Shown here: positions 23,649 to 33,397 of the stretch, one piece after another
Layout: every line of letters begins with the position of its first letter
Numbering within the stretch: position 1 is the stretch's first letter
Source: Jaapia argillacea MUCL 33604
Lineage: Eukaryota > Basidiomycota > Agaricomycetes > Jaapiales > Jaapiaceae
Reading direction: 5' to 3'
Length of the DNA: 64,000 nt
Assembly: GCA_000697665.1 (NCBI GenBank)
Contig: KL197712.1
Location: 1,817,592 to 1,881,591 of the forward strand
Made by a program: the position numbers and the translations under genes
The notes under the pieces: model-generated
Told to the model about the DNA's origin: nothing
The model's input: the letters and a program-made list of their open reading frames with translations, nothing else
Database searches by the model: none

Positions 23649-25246
23649 GTGGCAGATATAGGTAAGTTGCATATCCCACGAGCATTCACTGGCGTCCTGC
23701 TGACGTTTCTTGCAGACTCCGTGATTCTCGAGTCTTTGCGCTCGAATATCCTCGTCGTTCCTGAAGTTTTCTTTCACCAGGAGCTGTCAAAAGCACAGAA
23801 AGACCTCTTTGATTTTGAAGCGCAAATCTCAGCGCTTCAGAAGAGGAGAGAGCTTGTCCAGTCCCGTTGCGCCAACATCAAGTCCCTATTCGCACCCATT
23901 CGACGGTTACCTCCCGAGGTCCTATCGGAAATATTCCAGCACCTCGTTATCACGGGCGCCGGAAACTCCAACGATTATCACTTTTTGTTCCCGCTCCGCC
24001 TCACACACATCTGTGGTTATTGGAGATGGCTGACGAAGTTGACGCCATCCTTGTGGTCATCGATATCTCTATACCCAACAAGTCAACTTCAGCTACGACG
24101 ATATCAGGCAATATTAGATCATTTCCTCTCTCATTCAGCCACTCTCCCACTTTCTGCTTCTATAACGCTGCGCAATGTTTCTCAGGGTCGATCCCTCTTG
24201 GATAAGCTTGTGGATCAAGCTCCTCGCTGGAAAGATATTCGCATTCACCTAGGAGACTCTGAGGATCTACGACCCTCCTTCGAATTCGAGAAGCCAGCTT
24301 GACCCAGCTCGAGGCACTCGAATTCCTCTCCGACGAGTCTCTCCGCCCGAATAACTTCCCTTTCCTACGTGACATCACATGCTTCGAAGACACACCCATG
24401 CTGACTCACGTCACTCTCGTGCGTTTCTGGTTTCCGGATAGTTTGCCCATACCTTGGAGCCAGCTTACCCATCTTACGCTCGGTAGTGAGGACGAACCTC
24501 TCTGCGTCCCACCGTATGAGTTCTTTGAAACTCTCCGAAAATGCACCGAGTTGACACACCTGGATATCGTACACGAGAATAATGGTGATGATGATGATGA
24601 CGACGACTATGATGATGGGGAACAAGCCTCACCTCAGGACCATATCGTTCTTCACAACCTGCAATTCCTGCGTCTCCTGGAGGTTCCCAGGGATGATCAG
24701 CTCTTCCTACAGCTAGTCGTCCCCAACTTGGTCAATCTTACTTATGCCCCACCCAACGATTCCCTTGGAACATCCACGCCCACATCTTCATTGCCAGCCC
24801 TACAAAAGTGCATCACACGATCTGGCTGCACCATCACCACATTTGAATTGGGTCCCACGGATACATCTTCGCAGGATGTGTTCGGCTGCCTTGACTCTCT
24901 TCCATCACTTCGAGAGCTCACTATTGATGTGGCCGGGCATTTCCCGAGATTCCAGTCGGCCATCATCGACTACTTCCTGCCAGACGGGAATCGTACATCG
25001 TCCGACTCCGTAGCTAGCGATTACAAGCTACCCATGTTGCAGAGAATTACAATTATGGGACTTAAAGAATGTGAATTCGTCGAATCTCTCGTCTCGATGA
25101 TCCGCTTTCGATGTGGTTTTAGTTCGTCGACCGACCTTCTCGCTCGCCTTGTCGTTGCTGCGTTCGACAAAGACCTGTACGCTGTCTTGGAGACTCGGTT
25201 GAAGGATTGCATAGAGGCGGGACTTCGCCTCGATGTCTGTGGATGA
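23649..25246 (+). pseudogene. F-box protein, type C copy 2, start lost and frameshifted
   Basis: The sequence matches C1 and C3 along its whole length, including the tiny first exon (23649-23661) and the intron (23662-23715). Two lesions are visible. The ATG of C1 and C3 is GTG here (23649-23651). A net loss of 4 bases near 24266-24272, in the codons before the SLLRI region, throws the frame to a stop at 24300-24302. Family sequence then resumes in another frame (24299-25246) to the normal end RLKDCIEAGLRLDVCG. The coiled coil is about seven residues shorter than in C1, and an acidic run of Asp codons (GATGATGATGATGACGACG, near 24586-24610) has expanded. It cannot make the full protein. Confidence 0.85.
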
Positions 25247-25580
25247 TGAGAGAAACATCTCCAAGAGACGGAGGGATTCTCGTTATCGGTAGGGTCATGT
25301 GCCTGTTGCGTCCGATTCGATGCTCATGTGTCTCTGACCCTTTGGGGGCCTTTTTGTCCATGTACTTACTTACAATCTGTCGTAGTGTAACCGGAATCCA
25401 ATCGCAAGCCTTCTCCGTTGTGACAGTTGCGCCATAATCACTCTTGCAACCCCGACCCTTCAGCATACTCAAGTGTGAACCTTTGGACGGTTGCCACCAC
25501 ATCCTCGCCTTGACAAGATTCATCGATGTTCATCATGGCAACAGTGCTTACATGTCATATCGAGCCGGATGTGAACATAG
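25247..25580. other. Convergent intergenic C2/A2
   Basis: Shared 3' region of C2 and A2. It is clearly related to 33071-33397, so it belongs to the duplicated block. No gene seen. Confidence 0.55.
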
Positions 25581-26858
25581 TCAGGCACTATGAGCGAACA
25601 ACTTCCTCAACCCGGCCAGTGCAAACCCATAATCTCCCCTCTGGTCGTCGTCCCCCTCCTTCGAATTCCAGACCCCATCTTCGCCCCAACAACCCCTCCC
25701 ACCCCAAACCCAATCCTCCCACTCCTCCCACGCTTCCTCAAAACTATACAGCCCGTCCCTGTTCCTCACTCTCTCTTCGACGACCTCTTCATCCTCACTC
25801 CCACAAAGGCGAGTATGACTCATCCTCCAAGCCGCCCACATCTCCCTATCGAAACCCCTCACCACAACCCTCCCTTCAACTCCCCCCTTTGCGAAGTCCC
25901 TATCCTCAACAACAAGTCTATCCAACCCCATCTTCATCATATGCCCAGCAGTCCACCCAGCAGTCCACCTCCCATGTTTGGGTACCCGAAGTCTCACTAC
26001 CAATTTCTGGAAAGTTTCGGGGAATGGTTGGAGGAGAGTTTCGCCGATTTGGTTATCCCATGGATGGGCGTGATGAGGGTCTGCGATGGATCGTAAGCCC
26101 AGAGCGACAGCGAAGTGGGAGGGATGGGGAAGGTCCCATTGAGGACCTGAGAGGCATAGGTGGGTGAGGCTGGGTGCGTAGGATGCGGTTTTGTAGAGGT
26201 GGTGGGAGAGGACGCCACCTTCTGGAGTGTTTCGTGATAGGACACCATCTCGATAGGCTAGGTGGACTCGTTTGAGTGTTGGGAAGGGTGTTTGGGGGAG
26301 AAAAGGTATGAGTTGGGAGGGAAGGCGAGTGATTGGGTAGGAGATGGGGGAAGTTAGTTCGTGTAAGTGGGGGAGGGAGGTGGCCAAAGCAGGGAGAGTG
26401 GTGTATGGCGCGAGGAAGATAGTGAGGGAACGAAGGGTCGGGGCGATGAGTGCGAGGACGCGGTTTAGGTGGTGAGTGAGTTCGTTAAAGGTACGAGTCC
26501 ATTCCTCCACGTGTCCGTTGTTCAGCAGCTGCCACGATCTCGTCCTCTGCACCTTCTCCCCATTCGTGTTATAAACCCTAACGAACAAATGTGCCACTCT
26601 CCTCTTCTCGTCTGGGATCCCTTCCAACATCCTCACGAATGCATGAAGCGTTGGAAACGTAGGTTGCGAAATGTCAAATGAAGCGACGAGAGTGGAGAGG
26701 CGGATGGTGGTGGCGATGTCATGGAAGAACTTGGAAGTTAGAGTGAGCGCATTGCAGGTTGGCGGGTGGGTGACGAGGGGTTGGAAGATGAGGATCCAGA
26801 CTTCGGGAGGGATACGGGTGATGGCGAGGGTATCTTTAGTGGATTGGGTATCGTCCAT
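25581..26858 (-). CDS. F-box protein, type A copy 2 (425 aa)
   Basis: Single exon, start MDDTQSTKDTLAITRIPPEV. The F-box-like motif lies at residues about 12-50 and leucine-rich segments fill the middle. Very close to A3. It differs from A1 and A3 by a 12-base tandem duplication that repeats the residues WTAG (near 25945), an in-frame change. The frame is open, so the gene looks usable. A TATA-like element is at 26915-26924 on the minus strand. Paired head to head with B2. Two long plus-strand frames over its 3' half are mirror artefacts of its Pro/Ser-poor, GA-rich coding strand and are not genes. Confidence 0.82.
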   Translation of the reverse strand: MDDTQSTKDTLAITRIPPEVWILIFQPLVTHPPTCNALTLTSKFFHDIATTIRLSTLVASFDISQPTFPTLHAFVRMLEGIPDEKRRVAHLFVRVYNTNGEKVQRTRSWQLLNNGHVEEWTRTFNELTHHLNRVLALIAPTLRSLTIFLAPYTTLPALATSLPHLHELTSPISYPITRLPSQLIPFLPQTPFPTLKRVHLAYRDGVLSRNTPEGGVLSHHLYKTASYAPSLTHLCLSGPQWDLPHPSHFAVALGLRSIADPHHAHPWDNQIGETLLQPFPETFQKLVVRLRVPKHGRWTAGWTAGHMMKMGLDRLVVEDRDFAKGGVEGRVVVRGFDREMWAAWRMSHTRLCGSEDEEVVEERVRNRDGLYSFEEAWEEWEDWVWGGRGCWGEDGVWNSKEGDDDQRGDYGFALAGLRKLFAHSA

Positions 26859-27610
26859 TTTCCAGTGAGAGCTGGAGGGTGAGATGGGTGGAAGTGCTCT
26901 CGAAGTCGAGTAGATTATATATAAATCCTACCCAAGTGGACTTGGCTTCGGCTCCGACAACTTGACAACGGGCGGTGTGCCGGTGGGTTGTGACTCCATT
27001 TCAAGCCTAAAGTTCGTTGTTACGTTCGATGGAAGATGAGTGGGAGACTCGGAGAGCCCGGCGTTCGCTATAGCTTGGGCTAATATGCTCGTTTATCGAC
27101 CCGACGGTCCCGATCACACAGCTTCACCGAGAGGATGAATTCCTGGACTGACGTACGGAACCGAACGGGTTTCCAGAAAGGTCAGTTGGACGCAGATTTG
27201 GTTCAGAGTACTAGTATCCAGGTTGACATCGCTGAGCTGTCCAAGCGCTCGAGTCTGAAGCAGAAGATGAGAACAGGTTCAAAACAGGTTACTATTTTCG
27301 TCTTACATCTCCACTTGAAGGCCACAATCTTACAACAGCTTCTCCAGCCTCAGGGCCACTGCATCGTCCAACAGTAGTTGCTGTCAGGATCTGGTGTGTA
27401 TGTTTTTGAGGGTTGCATCATTAGCCAGAAACGCTGAACTTCAAATTTCATTTTCGTCATCCTGTCGCTTTTCGTGGGTTGTTCAAAAGTCCTGCCATCG
27501 CTTCGACTCTCTACTCGACACATCGATCGTTCCTCTGTGTCGAACCCAGCGACCAACGGACTACCCTATTTGAATCCTGATAACGATATACACATCGGTT
27601 GAGAGTCAAG
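26859..27610. promoter_or_regulatory. Shared divergent promoter of F-box A2 and B2
   Basis: Strongly similar to 34664-35399 over its full length, and in parts to 2978-3839. TATA-like element for A2 at 26915-26924. Just before the B2 start is a conserved stretch (GAATCCTGATAACGAT and CGGTTGAGAGTCAAG). Inside it lies an 80-codon plus-strand frame (27135-27377) that is kept in the third block despite 6- and 12-base length differences; see the findings. Confidence 0.6.
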
Positions 27611-29222
27611 ATGGACATCGGTAAATCCCTCCATCCCCCGCGTTATCCAGTTTTTTCTTGACTTTTTTGCGAAAGACTTGGACCTTTGGGAGGCCCTACG
27701 TTCGAATCAAACTTCCATGTCCGGCGTGAACTTGCACGCGGAACTGTATAAGGCTTGGGAGGAGTTTGATGAGGCTGAAGTTGAGCTTCGGAAGTTGCGT
27801 AGGCGGATCAGTGCTCTTGAGGAGAAGAGGGATTTCACACAGTCACGATGCACCAATATCATATCGCTATTGGCCCCCATCCGACGTCTTCCTCCCGAGA
27901 TTATCTCCAAGATCTTCGCGCACACACTGGGCCCAGGTCTTGTGGATCCGTTAAAGCATCCCCTCCCCGTCCTCCTGACCCATGTGTGTTCTTACTGGAG
28001 ACATATTGCTTTGTCGACCCCGACCCTTTGGTCGTCATTGTCCGTAGAACCTAGGTACGACCACAACAGTGCGCAAACCAAGCAGATCTTGGACGAGTTC
28101 CTTGCACGGTCTGGGACTGCCCCTCTCTCGATTTTCATCCACTTGCGACATTTTGAGGGCGGAGATCCACTGGGTACCCTTGTAGAACATGCACATCGAT
28201 GGAAGTCCCTTTCTATCTTCCTAGATGGATCCCATCTCCGACTAGATCCTCTTCGAATCGAGGATGTTCGATTGGCTCAACTCGAGCAAGTCCACCTCGA
28301 AAAGTACAGAGAATATCAGTCCGACCCTCCGTTCTTACAAGAGATCACAGTCTTTCAAACAGCTCCGAACCTCACCAGCGTCACCCTCGCAGAATTGTGG
28401 CGTCCGAATATCTCACCTCTGCCCTGGAGCCAACTTACCCACCTCGCTCTCGGAGACGCAGACAGTTTTACTGTCCTTTCTATTGCCGATCTTTTTGACA
28501 TCTTGCCACGATGTAGTCAATTGACACACTTTACCTTTGCCTCCCTCTGTGGAGACAATGACGAACCAGGTCGCCACCCTGGGATGCCGAATCTCATCGA
28601 GTTACCCAAACTTCGGTCTCTAATCCTTCGACGTACTCGTGGAGTCGGGTACTTCTTACGGCAGCTCAGAGTCCCGGATTTGAACAAGTTCATATACCAG
28701 GCCCCCTTTGGCTCCTCGACCCCGCGTTGTGATCTTGCGTTCACGACGTTGGGCCTCCAGTCTTGCCTTCAAAAATCTCGCTGTGTCATCACGACACTAG
28801 AATTCACCCCTGTATCTGCCACACTCGATGACGTGCTTCGATTCCTTTACTCTCTACCGTCGATTCGGAATGTTCACCTCCACCTTGGTGCACAATCTTC
28901 TGAGCACGACTTGCACATCATCCGATATCTCTCAGGTCCGGATTCTATTCCGTCGGATCGGACATCCGGATCTCAAAAACCCCTGATGTTGGAGAGCATC
29001 ACGATCACCGACCTGCACGATTCTCTCCCTATAGTCGAAGCTCTCGTCTCCATGATTCGGTTCCGATGTGGTTTGCCCTCCGAGTCCTCAGACTCGTTCG
29101 TGGGTGCTACACCACCAACGACAAGGCTTGTCTTCGCTTCATTTGATAAGCGACTCTCCACTACGCTAGTGCCTCGATTGGAGGTGTGTGTCGCAACGGG
29201 CCTTCGTCTCGATTTCCATTAG
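27611..29222 (+). CDS. F-box protein, type B copy 2 (518 aa)
   Basis: Exon 1 is 27611-27620 (MDI plus one base), the intron 27621-27675, exon 2 27676-29222. Coiled coil at residues about 20-65 (AELYKAWEEFDEAEVELRKL). F-box-like motif (IRRLPPEIISKIFAHTLG ... LLTHVCSYWRHIALS). Leucine-rich C-terminal part closing with CVATGLRLDFH. Open throughout. Compared with B1 and B3 the coiled coil and F-box are almost unchanged, while the region between about residues 90 and 210 varies most, as expected if that part contacts a changing target. Head-to-head partner of A2; the phosphotransferase relic follows on the other strand. Confidence 0.85.
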
Positions 29223-29477
29223 TCAAAAGGACCCTCACTTACGCCTCTCTAAATCTGTACATTCCTTGTACTGTTTGTCTTCCTCGAGCTTCGTTTCCAC
29301 ACCGTGTATATGAATACTTACGCTACGACCTCGTTTCACCATTCTGGCTTGTAAATGCGTCTACGATTGTATAGTGAATATCTGCGTTTTTCCCATCGGA
29401 AACGCGGGTAGAACGAGGTCAACCATCGACGGAGTAACTAAACCCTCGCGCTTTCGCTCCCATTTCCAATAGCAACA

Positions 29478-29931
29478 TGGCTTCCGAATAACCCCCGACC
29501 TCTCCAAAATTACAACACCTTCAACGCCTCCCTCTCGACTCCTAAACCCCCAAATCAACAACCATCCCATCTCTTTCCTCTCGACTATAACTACGAAATC
29601 GGGCACGACGGCTTTGATATCTTTGACAAATAGTTCTTTGAGGAGTTTACCGTCGTCACCGAGAAGTTCGAGGAGGTCAAGGTGAGAGGGGAAATGTGAG
29701 GGTGTATGTAGGCGTGGGTGTGGGTGTGATGGAACGCCTGGCCGGAGTGGGCAGGTGTGTGGAGGGAGTGGGGTAAGGGTTGAAATGGGCGTTCAAGGAG
29801 GGTGGATTGAGTGGGGGGTGGGCGATGACGGTGATGGTGATTGGTACGGATCGGGTTCGTCCCAATCGCATTCCAATTCCATAAAAAGACGGGGTCAGAA
29901 TAGGCTGTCGGTGCAGGAAGGACATAGGATC
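29478..29931 (-). pseudogene. 3' fragment of the phosphotransferase gene (tandem-duplication scar)
   Basis: Copy of the last about 160 codons of the gene at 37267-38691. It starts at the APMAYSYPDFLWNW segment and includes the His/Pro-rich stretch and the MGWLLIWGFRSRE end. It has frame breaks and lacks the HGD and DWD kinase motifs. Its upstream edge near 29931 is fused directly to AlkB-like 5' sequence. A 190-codon frame across the fusion (29677-30249) is out of register with both parents and is not a chimeric gene. Confidence 0.85.
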
Positions 29932-30142
29932 GGCTGAACTACTCTGCCTCCCCATTAGCGTTCTCCGGAGTCCTCTTCTTTGCCACTGTGACGCGGCCAA
30001 GACCAGTGGTTGCAGAGGGGCCTGAGAGCAGGTTTTCTTCGGCGAAACGCGAGGAGGTGATCTCGCTAACGCCAGCGGCGTAAAGGGCGAGACATTGCTG
30101 AGAGACATTACTACGGAGTATAGAACACGGGCAGTCTCCCAT
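29932..30142 (-). pseudogene. 5' fragment of the AlkB-like gene (tandem-duplication scar)
   Basis: Encodes a degraded version of the first about 67 residues of the AlkB-like protein (MGDCPCSILRSN ... CLALYAAGVSEITSSRFAEENL ... TVAKKRTPENA), then stops at the fusion with the phosphotransferase remnant. Promoter-side sequence matching that of the intact gene continues to about 30240. It could make a 67-residue Cys-containing peptide if transcribed, but there is no sign that this is selected. Confidence 0.85.
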
Positions 30143-30343
30143 CCCTGACCTCGAGACGCAAGAACCAGAGATAATGAGCGGATATCAGCACGAGTCTGCC
30201 GAGAGAACATTATAATAACCTCATGGTTTATGCTGGAGGTTTTACGCAAGGCTTAGGGAAACACCAGACCGACCGGAGACTAAAGTCGCTGAACACGGTC
30301 TGTGACGAACCGTCACAACCTGTCACAGGGTTCCTCTGAGTCT

Positions 30344-31385
30344 CACTGCAGACGGGTGAGGATAAACCCTCCTGGCATATTGTTGACATAGCCATCCAAA
30401 TTTGATGAAGATATACATGCCTGTGGCGCGTGAACGCAGCCAATTGTACTTATAGTTTACTTATACCGATGAGTATTCCCGTGTGCCTCAGCCACATGGC
30501 GGAATCTTAACTATGTTTCAAAATATACCACTTGCCTGTGTCGAAAGGACGTATTATAAAAATAACCCTAAGGATATGGCCCAAGGACCAAGCCATGCAG
30601 TATTTTTTGAATATGTCAGTGTGCTACTGATCTCCCCTCGGCTCGCTAATGGTCCTGCTACTTGCACGGTACGGATATATTCAAAAAATACTGCATGGCT
30701 TGGTCCCTGGGCCATATCCTTAGGGTTATTTTTATAATATATCCTTTCGACACAGGCAAGTGGTATATTTTGAGATATNNNNNNNNNNNNNNNNNNNNNN
30801 NNNNNNNNNNNNNNNNNNNNNNNNNNNNNNNNNNNNNNNNNNNNNNNNNNNNNNNNNNNNNNNNNNNNNNNNNNNNNNNNNNNNNNNNNNNNNNNNNNNN
30901 NNNNNNNNNNNNNNNNNNNNNNNNNNNNNNNNNNNNNNNNNNNNNNNNNNNNNNNNNNNNNNNNNNNNNNNNNNNNNNNNNNNNNNNNNNNNNNNNNNNN
31001 NNNNNNNNNNNNNNNNNNNNNNNNNNNNNNNNNNNNNNNNNNNNNNNNNNNNNNNNNNNNNNNNNNNNNNNNNNNNNNNNNNNNNNNNNNNNNNNNNNNN
31101 NNNNNNNNNNNGATATATTCAAAAAATACTGCATGGCTTGGTCCCTGGGCCATATCCTTAGGGTTATTTTTATAATATATCCTTTCGACACAGGCAAGTG
31201 GTATATTTTGAGATATGGTTTAAATTCCGCCATGTGGCTGAGGCACGCCGGAATACTCATCGGTATAAGTAAACTATAGGTACAATTGGCTGCGTTCACG
31301 CGCCACAGGCATGTATATCTTCATCAAATTTGGATGGCTATGTCAACAATATGCCAGGGGGGTTTATCCTCACCCGCCTGCAGTG
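30344..31385. mobile_element. CACTA-like non-autonomous element with long inverted arms
   Basis: The ends are CACTGCAG (30344-30351) and CTGCAGTG (31378-31385), flanked by TCT at 30341-30343 and 31386-31388, a 3-bp target duplication typical of CACTA (EnSpm/CMC) elements. Inward of the ends the two arms are reverse complements over about 270 bases (30344-30614 and 31115-31385), with few mismatches. There is no transposase frame, so it would need enzyme from elsewhere. The central spacer is about 60 bases. The N run inside is probably spurious (see the gap entry); without it the element would be about 604 bp. It sits between the copied AlkB-like promoter and C3. Assignment to CACTA rests only on the end sequence and the 3-bp duplication. 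Confidence 0.7.
30779..31111. other. Assembly gap (333 N), probably two overlapping contig ends
   Basis: The 105 bases before the gap (30674-30778) are identical to the 105 bases after it (31112-31216). This suggests that two contigs overlapping inside the hairpin-forming element were not merged. Frames drawn across the N run are meaningless. Confidence 0.85.
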
Positions 31386-31450
31386 TCTCCACCTCTTCCT
31401 CTCTTCAAGCGCTTCAAAAAGGACCTTATACTCAAACATTTCAACGTCTC

Positions 31451-33070
31451 ATGACGGACGTAGGTAAGTACTGGACCGTTATTAAAAGCAATCTAGCCTC
31501 CCATTGACTTATCTTGCAAGACGCTGCAATTCTCGAGTCTTTGCGCTCGAATATCTTCGTCGTTCCCGAAGTTTACTTGCAACAGGAGCTATCGAGAGCG
31601 CAGCAGGACGTCATTGAACTTGATGTTGAAATTTCAGCACTTTTGACACAGATCCGTGTCCTTAAGAAGAGGAGAGAGCTCTCCGAGTCCCGTTGCGCCA
31701 ACATCAAGTCCCTATTCGTACCCATTCGACGGTTACCCCCCGAGGTCCTATCGGAAATATTCGAGCATCTCGTTATTACGGGCGCCGGTAACTCCAACGA
31801 TTATCACTTTTTGATCCCGCTCCGCCTCACACACATCTGTGGTTATTGGAGATGGCTGGCGAAGTCGATGCCATCCTTGTGGCCATCGATATCTCTATGT
31901 CCAACAAATCAACTCCAGCTACGACGATATCAGGCAACATTGGATCATTTCCTCTCTCATTCAGCCACTCTCCCCCTCTCCGCCTCTATAACGTTATCCA
32001 GTGTTTTCCGGGGTCAATTCCTCTTGGATAAGCTTGTGGATCACACTTTTCGCTGGAAAGATATTCGCATTCACTTGGGAGGGGATGAGGATCCACTTCG
32101 ATCCCTCCTTCGAATTGGAGGGGCCAGCTTGACCCAGCTCAAGACATTCGAATTCCTCTCGGATGAAAATTTCGACCCAGATACCTTCCCTTTCCTGCGT
32201 GACATCACATGCTTTGGAGACGCACCTGTGTTGACTCACGTCACTCTCGGGCTCAATTGGTTTCCTGCTGATCTGGCTATGCCTTGGAGCCAGCTCACTC
32301 ACCTTGTGCTTGGTAGGGAGGGCGCACCTACATACCTTTGGCCAGAGGGTGTATTCGAAACTCTCCGGGAATGTACCGAGTTGACACATCTTGATATCGT
32401 ATTCTCGGATCAGGGCCTCGACTATGATCAGGAACAAGTCTCGCACGAGGACCGTATCGTTCTTCACAATCTACAATCGCTACGCCTCCTGGGTGTCCCC
32501 AGAGATGATCTACTTTTCCAACAGCTCATCGCACCCAACTTGGCTCATTTTACTTATAAAGCATACTCCCACTATTCACTCGAAACATCCATGTTTGTAT
32601 CTTCATTGCCATCCCTACAAACTTGCATCGCACGATCCCAATGCACCATCACTTCATTCGATTTGACTCCCACGGACGCACCAGCGCAGGATATTCTCGA
32701 CTGGCTTGACTGCCTTCCATGCCTTCGAGAGGTCACCATCGATGTATCCAGGTGTCTCCCGCAATTCCAGGAGGCCATCGTCGACTACTTCCTACCAATC
32801 GAGGTCGGCCTATCGTTTAAGCCCGAGCATGTCTATTACACACTACCCATGTTGGAGAGGATTACCCTCAAGGGCCCTGTCGAGTTTCCATTGGTCGCCG
32901 AATATCTCTTCGCCATGATCCAATTCCGATGTGGCTTCAGTTTGTTGACCGACCTTCCCTCTCGCCTTGTCGTTGCGACGTTCAACGGCGACCTTTGCAC
33001 TGTCTTGTCAACGGACACTCGGTTGAAGGATTGTATAGAGGCGGGATTTCACCTCAATGTCGGTGAATGA
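31451..33070 (+). CDS. F-box protein, type C copy 3 (520 aa)
   Basis: Exon 1 is 31451-31463 (MTDV plus one base), the intron 31464-31520, exon 2 31521-33070. Coiled coil (residues about 25-65), F-box-like motif (IRRLPPEVLSEIFEHLV ... RLTHICGYWRWLAKS), leucine-rich strands, and a slightly altered end (RLKDCIEAGFHLNVGE). Intact frame. The F-box region resembles C2 (VITGAGNSNDYHF), while the start and the second half resemble C1 (NYSLET/HYSLET region, LAMPWSQLTH), so it looks like a mosaic. Its promoter has been interrupted by the CACTA-like element ending 66 bases upstream. Confidence 0.84.
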
Positions 33071-33397
33071 CGGGAGAAACATATCTTAAAGATAGACCGA
33101 TTCTCGTTGTATCGGTAGGGTCATGTGCTTGTTGCATCCGATTCAATGCGCATGTGTCTCTGACACTTTGAGCGCCTTTTTGTCCATGTACTTACGATTT
33201 GTAGCCGGAATCCAATCAGAAGGATGGTCCCATTATACAGTATCAATGACATCACAATCACTCTCGTGAACTCTTCAACATACTTGAACGCGAACGTTTG
33301 AACGGTTGCAATTCACAAATCCTCACTTTACAAGATTCATCAATGTTCATCACGGAAACAGGGCTTACTTGTCATATCGAGCCGGATGTGAACATAG
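33071..33397. other. Convergent intergenic C3/A3
   Basis: Counterpart of 25247-25580 in the left copy, with long identical runs near the A3 stop (CATATCGAGCCGGATGTG). No gene seen. Confidence 0.55.

Larger units (their letters stand above)
20985..29931. repeat. Left copy of the tandem F-box segmental duplication
   Basis: Order: AlkB-like 5' end, C1, C2, A2, B2, phosphotransferase 3' end. The right copy (29932-37775) repeats this order: AlkB-like 5' end, C3, A3, B3, phosphotransferase. The left copy is longer because it has two C genes. At its right end the phosphotransferase sequence stops near 29931 (equivalent to about 37775 in the intact gene) and AlkB-like sequence starts (equivalent to about 20985). 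The two breakpoints are the boundaries expected for a single tandem duplication. Confidence 0.85.

Noticed and set aside
23610-24302. C2 as a functional gene starting upstream at 23610
   Set aside because: The frame begins with TTG, needs intron retention, and ends at the frameshift.
25526-26167. Pro/Ser-rich frames antisense to F-box A genes (also 4665-5099, 33298-33972)
   Set aside because: They mirror the GA-rich coding strand of A genes; the real F-box frame is longer, conserved in three copies and has domain content.
29677-30249. 190-codon frame across the AlkB-like/phosphotransferase fusion as a new chimeric gene
   Set aside because: It is out of register with both parental frames and is not kept in the inverted copy at 0.6-1.1 kb.
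30554-31299. Four long open frames across 30554-31299 on both strands
   Set aside because: They consist mostly of the N run and of the inverted arms of the mobile element.
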